This document shows, in pieces, positions 11,701-26,700 of a stretch of DNA of 64,000 nucleotides; positions within the stretch are counted from its first letter, which is position 1; each line of letters begins with the position of its first letter. The translations under genes and the position numbers were made by a program. Origin of the DNA: CAWBRY01 sp963791295 (lineage in GTDB: Bacteria; Bacteroidota; Bacteroidia; Chitinophagales; Chitinophagaceae); contig CAWBRY010000001.1 of NCBI GenBank assembly GCA_963791295.1, forward strand, positions 1,922,001 through 1,986,000, in the 5' to 3' direction. Under the pieces are notes generated by a model that saw nothing but the letters and a program-made list of their open reading frames with translations, had not been told where the DNA came from and ran no database searches.

Positions 11701-14700
11701 CTCATACAGAGATATCGTGTAATGGTGGAGTATCAACGGTAACAATCAGCGCCACTGGCGGAACAGCACCGTACACAGGGATCGGCACATTTACCCAATC
11801 TCCCGGAACAACATCATATACAGTGACAGACGCCAAAGGATGTACTGCCACAGTTTCGGCTTCGATCAGCGGACCTTCTGTTCTCACTGCTACTGAATCC
11901 CATACTCTTATCTCTTGCAATGGTGGAACATCTACCGTGACTATTAGTGCCAGCGGTGGAACGGCCCCTTATACGGGAACTGGCAACTTTACTCAATCTG
12001 CCGGAACGGTATCATACACAATTACTGATTCAAAAGGATGTACAGCAGTTGTAACGGCGAGCATTACGCAGCCAACCCTTCTAACTGCTTCGGAAACCCA
12101 TACAGCTATCGCATGTAATGGTGGAACTTCCGCAGTAACTATTTCGGCAAGTGGTGGAACTGCTCCATATACGGGGACGGGAAACTTTACTCAATTCGTG
12201 GGCACGACTTTATATACGATTACTGATTCAAAAGGATGTACCGCAACAGTATCGGTTACTCTAACCGAGCCAACTGTTCTAACAGCTTCAGAAACTCATA
12301 CAGCGATTTCATGTAATGGAGGAACCTCGACTGTAACCATTTCAGCAAATGGAGGAACAGCTCCATACACTGGAACGGGGACCTTCACGCAATCTGCCGG
12401 CACTAGTTCATATACAGTCACCGATTCCAAAGGATGTACTGCAATCGTTAGTGCAACAATAACTCAGCCAGCCATACTTGTGGCAGCCGAAACTCACACA
12501 GCGATTGCATGTAATGGAGGCAACTCGACTGTTACTATTTCAGCAACTGGTGGAACAGCTCCTTATACGGGAATTGGTACATTCAGTCAATCAGCCGGAA
12601 CAGTTTCATATACGGTAACGGATTCAAAAGGATGTACAGCGACCATATCAGCGACCATTACTCAACCGGCAATTCTCGTTGCATCGGAGATCCACACTAC
12701 GATCGCATGTAATGGCGGCACATCGACCGTGACGATTTCAGCAAGTGGCGGGACAGCTCCATATACTGGAACAGGAAACTTTACTCAATCTGCGGGAACA
12801 ATATCATATATAGTTACTGATTCAAAAGGATGTACGGCGACAGTCTCGGTTACTTTGACGGAACCTGTTGGTCTTATTGCTTCTGAAACCCATACAGCTA
12901 TCGCATGTAATGGAGGTACATCGACTGTAGCAATTTCAGCTAGTGGCGGAACCGCTCCATATACAGGAACCGGAAACTTTACTCAATCTGTAGGCACGAC
13001 TTTATATACAGTTACCGATTCAAAAGGGTGTACCGCAACAGTATCGGTTACTCTAACCGAACCAGTTGTTCTAACAGCTTCAGAAACTCATACGGCGATT
13101 GCATGTAATGGAGGAACCTCGACTGTAACGATTTCAGCAAGTGGAGGAACGGCACCATATACAGGAACCGGAACCTTTACTCAACTGGCTGGTACCACAT
13201 CATATACAGTCACCGATTCCAAAGGATGTACAGCAACCGTTAGCGCAACAATAACTCAGCCAGCCATACTAGTAGCAACAGAAACACATACAGCGATTGC
13301 ATGTAATGGAGGTACCTCGACCGTTACCATTTCAGCAACCGGCGGAACGGCTCCTTATACAGGAACGGGAACATTTACCCAATCTGCTGGCACCATTTCC
13401 TACACGGTAACGGATTCTAAAGGATGTACAGCAACGGTATCTGCAACGATTACGGAACCTGTTATACTTATTGCTTCAGAAACTCATACAACTATTGCAT
13501 GTAATGGCGGCACTTCGACAGTGACTGTTAGCGCAAGCGGTGGTACAGCTCCTTATACCGGAACGGGAACGTTTACTCAGTCAGCAGGAACAATTTCATA
13601 TACAGTAACTGATTCAAAAGGATGTACGGCAACCGTGTCGGTTACTTTAACCGAACCCGCTGTTCTCGGCTTCAGAAACACACACTGCCATCGCTTGTAA
13701 TGGCGGCACTTCAACAGTGACGATTAGCGCAAGCGGTGGTACAGCTCCTTACACAGGAACGGGAACATTTACTCAGTCAGCCGGAACAATTTCATATACA
13801 GTAACTGATTCAAAGGGATGTACGGCAACTGTATCGGTGACATTAACCGAACCGATTATTCTCACAGCTTCAGAAACACATACTGCAATCGCATGTAATG
13901 GAGGAACCTCGACTGTAACTATTTCTGCAAGTGGAGGGACGGCTCCTTATACGGGAACCGGAAACTTCACTCAGTTGGCTGGTACCACATCATATACGGT
14001 CACCGATTCAAAAGGATGCACAGCAACCGTTAGTGCAACAATAACTCAACCTCCGATGCTTACTGCGACAGAAACACATACAGTAATTGCATGTAACGGA
14101 GGAACGTCTACTGTTACCATTTCAGCAACTGGTGGAACGGCACCTTATACTGGAACCGGCACATTCACTCAGTCGGCCGGAACCGTTTATATACGGTAAC
14201 GGATTCTAAAGGCTGTACAGCAACTGTATCTGCAACGATTACAGAACCTGTTATACTTATTGCTTCAGAAACTCATACAACTATTGCATGTAATGGCGGC
14301 ACTTCGACCGTGACTATCAGTGCAAGCGGTGGTACAGCTCCTTACACAGGAACGGGAATTTTTACTCAGTCAGCAGGAACAATTTCATATACTGTAACTG
14401 ATTCAAAAGGATGTACGGCAACTGTATCGGTTACTTTAACCGAACCCGCTGTCCTTGCAGCTGCGGAAACGCATACTGCGATTGCTTGTAATGGAGGAAC
14501 ATCCACTGTAACCATTGTCGCAACAGGTGGAACTGCTCCATATACCGGAACAGGAAACTTTACTCAATCCGCGGGCACAATCTCATATACGATTACCGAT
14601 TCTAAAGGATGTACTGCAACTGTATCGGTTACTTTAACTGAACCCGCTGTCCTTGCAGCTGCGGAAACGCATACTGCGATTGCATGTAACGGCGGCAACT

Positions 14701-17700
14701 CAACAGTTACCATATCGGCCAGTGGTGGAACAGCTCCTTACACGGGAACAGGAACCTTTACTCAATTGGCTGGCACCATATCATATACGGTCACGGACTC
14801 CAAAGGATGTACAGCAACTATTAGTGCTACAATAAGTCAACCTCCGGTGCTGACTGCAACAGAAACGCATGCTGCTATTGCATGTAACGGAGGCACGTCA
14901 ACCGTAACTATTTCAGCAAGCGGTGGAACGGCTCCTTATACCGGGACTGGCACTTTCATTCAGTCTGCCGGAACGGTTTCATACACGATAACAGATTCCA
15001 AAGGCTGTACTGCTGCGGTAAATGCAACGATTACTGAACCCGCCTTGCTCACTGCAACAGAAACACATACCGTGATTTCTTGTAACGGCGGGACATCTAA
15101 CGTAACTATTTCTGCAACTGGCGGTACGGCTCCTTATACCGGAACCGGATCCTTCACACAATCTGCCGGTTCGACAACTTATACCGTAACCGATTCAAAA
15201 GGATGTACGGCAACTGTGTCTGTAAGTGTGACCGAGCCATCAATCCTGGTGGCTACTGAGACACACACCGAAATTTTCTGTAATGGCGATGCTTCAACAG
15301 TGACCATTTCAGCAAGCGGCGGAACTGCACCTTATACGGGAACAGGCACATTTAATCAATTGGCTGGCACCGTATCCTATACGGTAACGGATGCAAATGG
15401 ATGCACTGCAACTATCTCTGCGGCCGTCACACAACCTACCGCGATCATTGCAACGGAAACGCATACCCTAATCGCTTGTAACGGAGGCTCGTCGACAGTC
15501 ACGATTGCGGCAAGTGGTGGAACGGCTCCGTACACCGGAACTGGAACATTCACTCAATCTGCAGGGGCAACAACGTATACAGTTACCGACTCCAAAGGAT
15601 GTACGACAACAGTTTCAGTTACTTTGACCGAGCCCGTTCTTTTAACTGCGTCAGAAACTCATACTTCAATAGCATGTAATGGAGGCACATCTGCTGTTAC
15701 TATTTCAGCAAGTGGTGGAACTGCACCATATATTGGCGCCGGCAACTTTACTCAGGGCGTAGGCACTTTATCTTATACAATCACAGATTCTAAAGGATGT
15801 TCTGCGACTGTATCGGTTACTGTGAGTGAGCCAGTCGTTATTTCAGCAACGGAGACACATACAGAAATCTCGTGCAATGGTGGAGTGTCTGTTGTAACTG
15901 TATCAGCAACTGGTGGAACTGCACCGTATACAGGTACAGGTACATTTACTCAATCGGCAGGCACCACTACTTATACGATTACCGACTCAAAGGGATGTAC
16001 GACATCCGTTACGGCTAATATCAGTGAGCCTGGACTACTAATTGCATCAGAAACACATACCGCCATTGCATGTAATGGTGGCACGTCGACTGTTACCATA
16101 TCAGCTAGTGGTGGCACGGCTCCGTACACCGGAATCGGAACCTTCACTCAGTCTGCAGGCACAGCAACGTACACCATTACCGATTCGAAAGGATGTACTG
16201 CAGCAGTATCAGTTACACTAACACAACCAACCGTTGTTACTGCGACGGAAACACATACTTCGATTTCATGCAATGGAGCTAGTTCAACGGTTACAATTTC
16301 TGCGACCGGCGGCACTGCTCCTTATACAGGCACGGGAACTTTCAGTCAGTCTGCCGGAACTATATCTTATACCGTGACTGATTCCAAAGGTTGCACTGCA
16401 ACAGTTTCTGTGACTCTTACAGAACCTGCGATTGTGATCGCAACTTTGAGTGGAAGCTCTTCTATTTGTGTGGGATCATCGGCAAATCTATCCGTTGCAT
16501 TAACGGGAACGGCTCCATGGTCAATTACTTATACTGACGGAACTGCTTCGACGACGATAAACAACATTCTTAGTTCTCCATACATTATCAATGTATCACC
16601 GGCAACAACGACCAACTATTCGTTGGTATCTGTTAATGATGCAGGCTGTTCGGGTGTGATCAGCGGTTCGGCAACTATTGACGTAACTCCGCCAACCACT
16701 CCCACATTTGGAGCTATCGGGCCTTTGTGTCAAAACGGTCTTGCACCTTTACTTCCTCCAATTTCAGATAATGGAGTATCTGGAACCTGGAGTCCTTCTA
16801 CCATAAATACAGCTGTAGCCGGTCTAACTACTTATACATTCAGTCCTACGGCTGGATCATGCATAGCAAATGCAAGCATTTCGATTCGAGTGATCCCGAC
16901 TCTGACCAGCTTAGCCAACGTTAATATCTGTAGCAATCAGTTGCCTTATAATTGGAACGGAAATCCTTATTCGGCTTCAGGAGATTATCAGGCGATACTT
17001 ATCAGTTCATTAGGTTGTGACTCGATTGCGCGGCTTCATCTGACTGTTACAAATACACTCACTCCAAGTTTTGCGCCTATTGGGCCTCTTTGTCAGAATT
17101 CCAGTGCTCCACCATTACCAGGAACCTCCATTAATGGCATTCTCGGGACATGGAATCCTGCAGCCATAAACACTTCTGCGGTTGGGACAACGACATATAA
17201 ATTCACTCCATCGAGCGGAGTATGTGTTACCACATTCACTATGAGTGTTGTAATCAATTCGCAGGTTACTCCAACGTTTACACAGATTGGACCTATTTGC
17301 CAAAACAGTATTGCAATAAATCTTCCGGCTTCGTCGAACAATGGATTTGCCGGAACCTGGAGTCCTGCGTCGATCAACACGAGCACTACCGGTACATTTA
17401 CCTATACCTTTACGCCAACTGATCCATGTGCAACTGCGGCTACCATGGATATAGTCATAAATTCTCAAGTAGTTCCAACGTTTGGTCTTATTGGACCAAT
17501 TTGCCAAAACAGCATTCCTCAGGCTCTGCCTGGCAGTTCCAACAATGGTTTCGCAGGTACCTGGAATCCGTCAACAATCAATACAAGCGTTGCCGGAACC
17601 ACGACATATACATTTAGTCCGACTGATCCTTGTGCTACTTCGACCAGTATTGACATTGTCGTAAATTCACAAGGCAATCCTACATTCGCGCAGATCGGCC

Positions 17701-20700
17701 CTCTTTGTCGCAATGCAGCATCTCCGTCGCTGCCTTCGACATCGATCAATGGCATCTTAGGGAACTGGAATCCTTCAGTAATTAATACTTCCGCGGTTGG
17801 ATCTACAACTTATACATTCACGCCAACTAATGCATGTGATTTATCAACCACTATGGACGTGGTGATTACTGCATTGACGATTCCAACTTTCACTCAGATT
17901 GCACCACTATGTTTGAATAGTTCAGCTCCATCACTGCCTGGAACCTCCAACAATGGATATGCCGGTAACTGGAATCCTTCAACGATCAATACATCGGCGA
18001 TCGGAACTATCACTTATACATTTACTCCGACCGATCCTTGTGCAGCCATCACGACAATGGATATTGTGATCACGAGCCAGGTGATACCAACCTTTACTCA
18101 GATCGCGCCAATTTGTTTGAATAGTTCAGCTCCATCACTGCCTGGAACCTCCAACAATGGATATGCCGGTAACTGGAATCCTTCAACGATCAATACATCG
18201 GCGATCGGAACGATCACTTATACATTTACTCCGACCGATCCTTGTGCAGCCATCACGACAATGGATATTGTGATCACGAGCCAGGTGATACCAACCTTTA
18301 CTCAGATCGCACCAATTTGTTTGAATAGTTCAGCTCCATCACTGCCTGGTACTTCTAATAATGGATATGCAGGTAACTGGAGTCCGTCGACAATTAATAC
18401 ATCGGCTATCGGAACGATCACCTATACATTTACTCCGACAGATCCTTGTGCGGCTATTACAACCATGGATATTGTGATTACGAGCCAGGTGATACCAACC
18501 TTTACTCAGATCGCGCCAATTTGTTTGAATAGTTCAGCTCCATCACTGCCGGGCACTTCTGATAATGGCTATGCAGGTAACTGGAGTCCTTCGACGATCA
18601 ATACATCGGCAATCGGAACGATCACTTATACATTTACCCCGAGCGATCCTTGTGCTGCCATCACGACAATGGATATTGTGATCACGAGCCAGGTGATACC
18701 AACCTTTACTCAGATCGCACCACTATGTTTGAATAGCTCAGCTCCATCATTGCCTGGTACTTCTGATAATGGTTATGCGGGTAACTGGAGCCCTTCGACA
18801 ATTAATACTTCAGCAATCGGAACGATCAACTATACATTTACTCCGACAGATCCTTGTGCTGCGATCACGACAATGGATATTGTGATCACCAGCCAGGTGA
18901 TACCAACCTTTACTCAGATCGCGCCAATTTGTTTGAATAGTTCAGCTCCATCACTGCCTGGAACCTCCAACAATGGATATGCCGGTAACTGGAATCCTTC
19001 AACGATCAATACATCGGCGATCGGAACGATCACTTATACATTTACTCCGACCGATCCTTGTGCAGCCATCACGACAATGGATATTGTGATCACGAGCCAG
19101 GTGATACCAACCTTTACTCAGATCGCACCAATTTGTTTGAATAGTTCAGCTCCATCACTGCCTGGTACTTCTAATAATGGATATGCAGGTAACTGGAGTC
19201 CGTCGACAATTAATACATCGGCTATCGGAACGATCACCTATACATTTACTCCGACAGATCCTTGTGCGGCTATTACAACAATGGATATTGTGATCACGAG
19301 CCAGGTGATACCAACCTTTACTCAGATCGCGCCAATTTGTTTGAATAGTTCAGCTCCATCACTGCCGGGCACTTCTGATAATGGCTATGCAGGTAACTGG
19401 AGTCCTTCGACGATCAATACATCGGCAATCGGAACGATCACTTATACATTTACCCCGAGCGATCCTTGTGCTGCCATCACGACAATGGATATTGTGATCA
19501 CGAGCCAGGTGATACCAACCTTTACTCAGATCGCACCACTATGTTTGAATAGCTCAGCTCCATCATTGCCTGGTACTTCTGATAATGGTTATGCGGGTAA
19601 CTGGAGCCCTTCGACAATTAATACTTCAGCAATCGGAACGATCAACTATACATTTACTCCGACAGATCCTTGTGCTGCGATCACGACAATGGATATTGTG
19701 ATCACCAGCCAGGTGACATCAACCTTTACTCAGATCGCGCCAATTTGTTTGAATAGTTCAGCTCCATCATTGCCTGGCACCTCCGATAATGGTTATGCCG
19801 GTAACTGGAGTCCATCGACGATCAATACATCGGCGATCGGAACCATCACTTATACATTTACTCCGGCCGATCCTTGTGCTGCCATCACGACAATGGATAT
19901 TGTGATCACCAGCCAGGTGACGCCAACCTTTACTCAGATCGCACCACTATGTTTGAATAGTTCAGCTGCATCACTTCCTGGTACTTCTAATAATGGTTAT
20001 GCAGGTAACTGGAGTCCTTCAACGATCAATACATCGGCTATTGGAACGATCACTTATACCTTTACGCCGACCGATCCTTGCGCCGCCATCACAACAATGG
20101 ATATTGTGATCACGAGCCAGGTGATACCAACCTTTACTCAGATCGCGCCAATTTGTTTGAATAGTTCAGCTCCATCACTGCCCGGTACTTCTGATAATGG
20201 TTATGCCGGTAACTGGAGTCCTTCGACGATCAATACATCAGCGATCGGAACGATTACTTATACATTTACTCCAACCGATCCTTGTGCCGCTATCACAACA
20301 ATGGATATTGTGATCACGAGCCAGGTGACACCAACCTTTACTCAGATCGCACCAATTTGTTTGAATAATTCAGCTCCATCACTGCCTGGCACCTCCGACA
20401 ATGGATATGCTGGTAATTGGAGTCCATCAACGATTAATACATCGGCGATCGGAACAATCACTTATACATTTACTCCAACCGATCCCTGTACCGCTATCAC
20501 AACAATGGATATTGTGATCACCAGCCAGGTGACACCAACCTTTACTCAGATCGCACCAATTTGTTTGAATAGTTCAGCTCCATCACTGCCTGGCACCTCC
20601 GACAACGGATATGTGGGTAATTGGAGTCCATCAACGATTAGTACATCGGCGATCGGAACAATCACCTATACATTTACTCCGGCCGATCCGTGTGCTGCCA

Positions 20701-23700
20701 TCACAACAATGGATATTGTGATCACGAGCCAGGTGATACCAACCTTTACTCAGATCGCACCGTTGTGTTTGAATAGTTCGGCTCCGTCACTGCCTGGCAC
20801 CTCCGATAATGGATATGCCGGTAACTGGAGTCCTTCGACGATCAATACATCTGCAATCGGAACGATCACATATACATTTACTCCGACCGATCCTTGTGCT
20901 GCCATCACGGCAATGGATATTGTGATTACCAGCCAGGTCATACCAACATTTAGTCAGATCGCACCACTGTGCTTGAATAGTTCAGCTCCGTCACTGCCTG
21001 GTACTTCTGATAATGGATATGCCGGTAACTGGAGTCCTTCGACTATCAATACATCTGCAATCGGAACGATCACTTATACATTTACTCCGACAGATCCTTG
21101 TGCTGCAATCACGACAATGGATATTGTGATCACGAGCCAGGTGACACCAACTTTTACTCAGATCGCACCACTATGTCTGAATAGTTTAGCTCCATCGCTG
21201 CCTGGCACCTCCGACAATGGATATGCGGGTAACTGGAGTCCATCAACTATTAATACTTCAGCGATTGGAACGATCACCTATACATTTACTCCAAGCGATC
21301 CTTGTGCTGCCATCACGATAATGGATATTGTGATCACGAGCCAGGTGACGCCAACCTTTACTCAGATTGCACCACTGTGTCTGAATAGTTTAGCTCCATT
21401 ACTGCCTGGCACCTCCGACAATGGATATGCCGGTAACTGGAGTCCATCGACAATTAATACATCAGCGATCGGAACGATTACTTATACATTTACTCCTAGC
21501 GATCCTTGTGCTGCCATCACGATAATGGATATTGTGATCACGAGCCAGGTGATACCAACCTTTACTCAGATCGCACCGTTGTGTTTGAATAGTTCGGCTC
21601 CATCACTGCCTGGCACTTCTGATAATGGATATGCCGGTAACTGGAGTCCGTCGACAATTAATACATCGGCGATCGGAACGATTACTTATACATTTACTCC
21701 TAGCGATCCTTGTGCTGCCATCACGATAATGGATATTGTGATCACGAGCCAGGTGACACCAACCTTTACTCAGATCGCACCATTGTGCTTGAATAGTTCA
21801 GCTCCATCACTGCCCGGTACTTCTGATAATGGATATGCCGGTAACTGGAGTCCATCCACGATTAACACAACGGCGATCGGAACGATCACTTATACATTTA
21901 CTCCAACCGATCCTTGTGCTGCAATCACCACCATGGATATTGTGATCACGAGCCAGGTGATACCAACCTTTACTCAGATCGGACCATTGTGCTTGAATAG
22001 TTCAGCTCCATCACTGCCCGGTACTTCTGATAATGGATATGCCGGTAACTGGAGTCCGTCCACGATTAACACAACGGCGATCGGAACGATCACCTATACA
22101 TTTACTCCGACCGATCCTTGTGCTGCCATCACAACAATGGATATTGTGATCACGAGCCAGGTGACACCAACCTTTACCCAGATCGCGCCAATTTGTTTGA
22201 ATAGTTCAGCACCATCACTGGCTGGCACATCCGACAATGGATTTGCTGGTAACTGGAGTCCGTCAACTATTAACACAACGGCTATCGGAACGATCACTTA
22301 TACATTTACACCGAGCGATCCTTGTGCTGCCATTACAACCATGGATATTGTGATCACGAGCCAGGTGACACCAACCTTTACTCAGGTCGCGCCAATTTGT
22401 TTGAATAGTTCAGCTCCATCACTGCCTGGTACCTCCGACAATGGATATGCAGGTAACTGGAGTCCGTCAACGATCAATACTTCGGCAATTGGAACAATCA
22501 CCTATACATTTACTCCTAGTGATCCTTGCGCTGCAATCACGACAATGGATATTGTGATCACCAGCCAGGTGACACCAACTTTTACTCAGATCGCACCACT
22601 ATGTTTGAATAGTTCAGCTCCATCACTGCCTGGTACTTCTGACAATGGTTATGCGGGTAATTGGAGTCCGTCAACGATTAGTACTTCGGCGATTGGAACG
22701 ATCACTTATACATTTACTCCGACCGATCCTTGTGCTGCCATCACGACAATGGATATTGTTATCACGAGCCAGGTGACACCAACCTTTACTCAGATCGCAC
22801 CGTTGTGTTTGAATAGTTCGGCACCATCACTGCCTGGAACTTCTGATAATGGATATGCCGGTAACTGGAGTCCATCAACGATCAATACTTCAGCAATCGG
22901 AACAATCACTTATACATTTACTCCTAGCGATCCTTGTGCTAGCTATTACAACCATGGATATTGTGATCACGAGCCAGGTGACACCAACCTTTACTCAGGT
23001 CGCGCCAATTTGTTTGAATAGTTCAGCTCCGTCACTGCCTGGCACCTCCGACAATGGATATGCGGGTAACTGGAATCCGTCAACGATTAGTACATCAACT
23101 ATTGGAACGATCACTTACACATTTACTCCTAGTGATCCTTGTGCTGCAATTACGACGATGGATATTGTGATCAGCAGCCAGGTGACACCAACATTTACTC
23201 AGATCGGACCACTGTGCTTAAATAGTTCAGCACCCTCACTGCCAGGCACTTCCGATAATGGATTTGCCGGTAACTGGAGTCCGTCAACGATCAATACATC
23301 GGCTATCGGAACGATCACTTATACATTTACACCGAGCGATCCTTGTGCTGCCATCACGACAATGGATATTGTGATCAGCAGCCAGGTGACACCAACGTTT
23401 ACTCAGATCGGACCATTGTGCTTGAATAGTTCAGCACCAACACTGCCAGGTACTTCCGATAATGGTTATGCCGGTAACTGGAGTCCATCAACTATCAATA
23501 CATCGGCGATTGGAACAATCACTTATACATTTACTCCGACCGATCCTTGTGCTGCCATCACAACAATGGATATTGTGATCACCAGCCAGTTGACGCCAAC
23601 CTTTACTCAGATCGGACCACTATGTTTGAATAGTTCAGCACCATCACTTCCTGGTACTTCTAATAATGGTTATGCAGGTAACTGGAGTCCTTCAACCATT

Positions 23701-26700
23701 AACACAACGGCTATCGGAACAATCACTTATACATTTACTCCAACTGATCCTTGTGCAGTTTTAACAACAATGGATATTGTGATCAGCAGCCAGGTGACAC
23801 CAGCATTTACTCAGATCGCACCACTATGTTTGAATAGTTCGGCTCCGTCACTGCCTGGCACCTCCGATAATGGATATGCCGGTAACTGGAGTCCTTCAAC
23901 TATTAATACTTCAGCCATTGGAACAATCACCTATACATTTACTCCAACCGATCCTTGTGCTGCCGTCACGACAATGGATATTGTGATCACGAGCCAGGTG
24001 ACACCAACTTTTACTCAGATCGCACCACTATGTTTGAATAGTTCAGCTCCATCGCTGCCTGGCACCTCCGACAAGGATATGCGGGTAACTGGAATCCATC
24101 AACTATTAATACTTCGGCGATTGGAACGATCACCTATACATTTACTCCAAGCGATCCTTGTGCTGCCATCACGACAATGGATATTGTGATCACGAGCCAG
24201 GTGACGCCAACATTTACTCAGATCGCACCACTATGTTTGAATAGTTCAGCACCATCGCTGCCTGGCACCTCCGATAAGGATATGCTGGAACTGGAGTCCA
24301 TCAACTATCAATACTTCGGCGATTGGAACAACACCTATACATTTACTCCAAGCGATCCTTGTGCTGCCATAACGACAATGGATATTATGATCACGAGCCA
24401 GGTGACACCAACATTTACTCAGATCGGACCATTGTGCTTGAATAGTTCAGCACCATCATTGCCTGGTACTTCTGATAATGGTTATGCTGGTAGCTGGAAT
24501 CCTTCAACCATCAGCACAACAGCTATCGGAACGACCACTTATACATTTACTCCAACCGATCCTTGTGCTACGTGTAACAACAATGGATATTGATGATCAG
24601 CACAGGTGACACCGACATTTACTCAGATCGGACCACTTTGTCTGAACAGTTCAGCACCAACACTTCCTGGTACTTCAATTAAGGTTATGCTGGTAACATG
24701 GAGCCCTTCAACGATCAATACAACTGCTGATCGGAACGATGACCTATACATTTACTCCGACTGATCCTTGTGCTGCCGTAACAACAATGGATATTGATGT
24801 CACACAGGTGACACCAACATTTACTCAGCTCGGACCACTTTGTCTGAACAGTGCAGCACCAACACTACCTGGTACATCGATTGAATGGATATGCAGGAAC
24901 ATGGAATCCATCAACTATCAGCACAGCAACTGTTGGAACAATCGACCTATACATTTACACCAACCGATCCTTGTGCTGCGGTAACAACAATGGATATTAT
25001 GATCACGAGCCAGGTCACACCAACATTTACTCAGCTCGGACCACTTTGTCTGAATAGTTCAGCACCAACACTTCCTGGTACTTCCAATGAAGGCTTTGCT
25101 GGAACTGGAGCCCATCAACGATCAGTACAGCAACTGATTGGAACAACGACTTATACATTTACACCGACCGATCCTTGTGCAACTGTAACAACAATGGATA
25201 TTGATGTTACAGCAGTCAGTTGACTCCAACATTTACTCAGCTTGGACCACTTTGTCTGAACAGTGCAGCACCAACACTTCCTGGTACTTCGATTGAAGGT
25301 TATGCAGGAACATGGAGCCCGTCAACGATCAGTACACTGCAACTGTTGGAACAACACCTATACATTTACACCAACTGATCCTTGTGCTAGCTATCACAAC
25401 AATGGATATTGATGATCACGGCGCAGATGACACCAACATTTACTCAGCTCGGACCACTGTGCCTGAACAGTGCAGCACCAACACTTCCTGGTACATCCGA
25501 TCGAAGGATTTGCAGGAACATGGAACCCGTCAACGATCAGTACAGCAACTGTCGGAACAACGACTTATACATTTACACCAACCGATCCTTGTGCAGCTAT
25601 AACAACAATGGATATTATGATCCGGCTCAGGTGACACCGACATTTACTCAGCTCGGACCACTTTGTCTGAACAGTTCAGCACCAACACTGCCTGGTACAT
25701 CCGATCAAGGATTTGCAGGAACTGGAGCCCATCAACGATCAATACAACTACTGTTGGAACAACGACCTATACATTTACACCAACTGATCCTTGCGCTACC
25801 GTAACAACAATGGATATTGTGATCAGCAGTCAGGTGACACCAACATTTACTCAGCTTGGACCATTTGTCTGAACAGTTCAGCACCAACACTACCTGGTAC
25901 ATCGATTGAAGGATTTGCAGGTAACTGGAACCCGTCAACGATCAGTACAGCAACTGTTGGAACAATCGACCTATACATTTACACCAACCGATCCTTGTGC
26001 TACTGTAACGACAATGGATATTGTGATCAGCAGCAGGTGACACCGACATTTACTCAGATTGGACCACTGTGCCTGAACAGCGCAGCACCAACACTTCCTG
26101 GTACATCCATTGAAGGATTTGCTGGAACTGGAGCCCATCAACGATCAGCACAGCAACTATTGGAACAACGACTTATACATTTACTCCAACTGATCCTTGT
26201 GCTACGGTAACAACAATGGATATTGATGATCACGAGCACAGTTGACACCAACATTTGCTCAGCTCGGACCGCTTTGTCAGAACAGTGCAGCACCAACGCT
26301 TCCTGGAACTCCATTGAAGGTTATGCAGGAACATGGAACCCGTCAACGGTCAGCACAGCAACTGTTGGTACAATCGACCTATACATTTACACCAACCGAT
26401 CCTTGTGCTACGGTAACAACAATGGATATTATGATCGGCAGCAGGTGACACCAACATTTACTCAGCTCGGACCACTTTGTCTGAACAGTGCAGCACCAAT
26501 ACTTCCTGGTACATCCAATGAAGGATTTGCCGGAACTGGAATCCGTCAACGATCAGTACATGCAGCTATTGGAACAACCACCTATACATTTACACCAACT
26601 GATCCTTGTGCAACTGTAACGACAATGGATATTGTGATCAGCAGTCAGGTGACACCAACATTTACTCAGATTGGACCACTTTGTCTGAACAGTTCAGCAC

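Larger units (their letters stand above)
8912..16436 (+). repeat. 38 tandem 198-bp units, SprB repeat (66 residues)
   Basis: Typical unit: ETHTAIACNGGTSTVTISA, GGTAPYTGTGNFTQSAGT, SYTVTDSKGCTATVSVT, then TQPAILVAS. This fits the SprB repeat family of gliding adhesins. Length divided by period is 38.0, so the array holds about 38 units. Each unit has two cysteines (IACNGG and KGCTA). Flanking units are more diverged than central ones. Three frame breaks lie inside (11056, 13668, 14189). Confidence 0.92.

Noticed and set aside
8912..16436. Regular direct repeats that might suggest a CRISPR array or satellite DNA
   Set aside because: The 198-bp period is an exact multiple of three, the whole unit codes in frame, and there are no short repeats separated by unique spacers.
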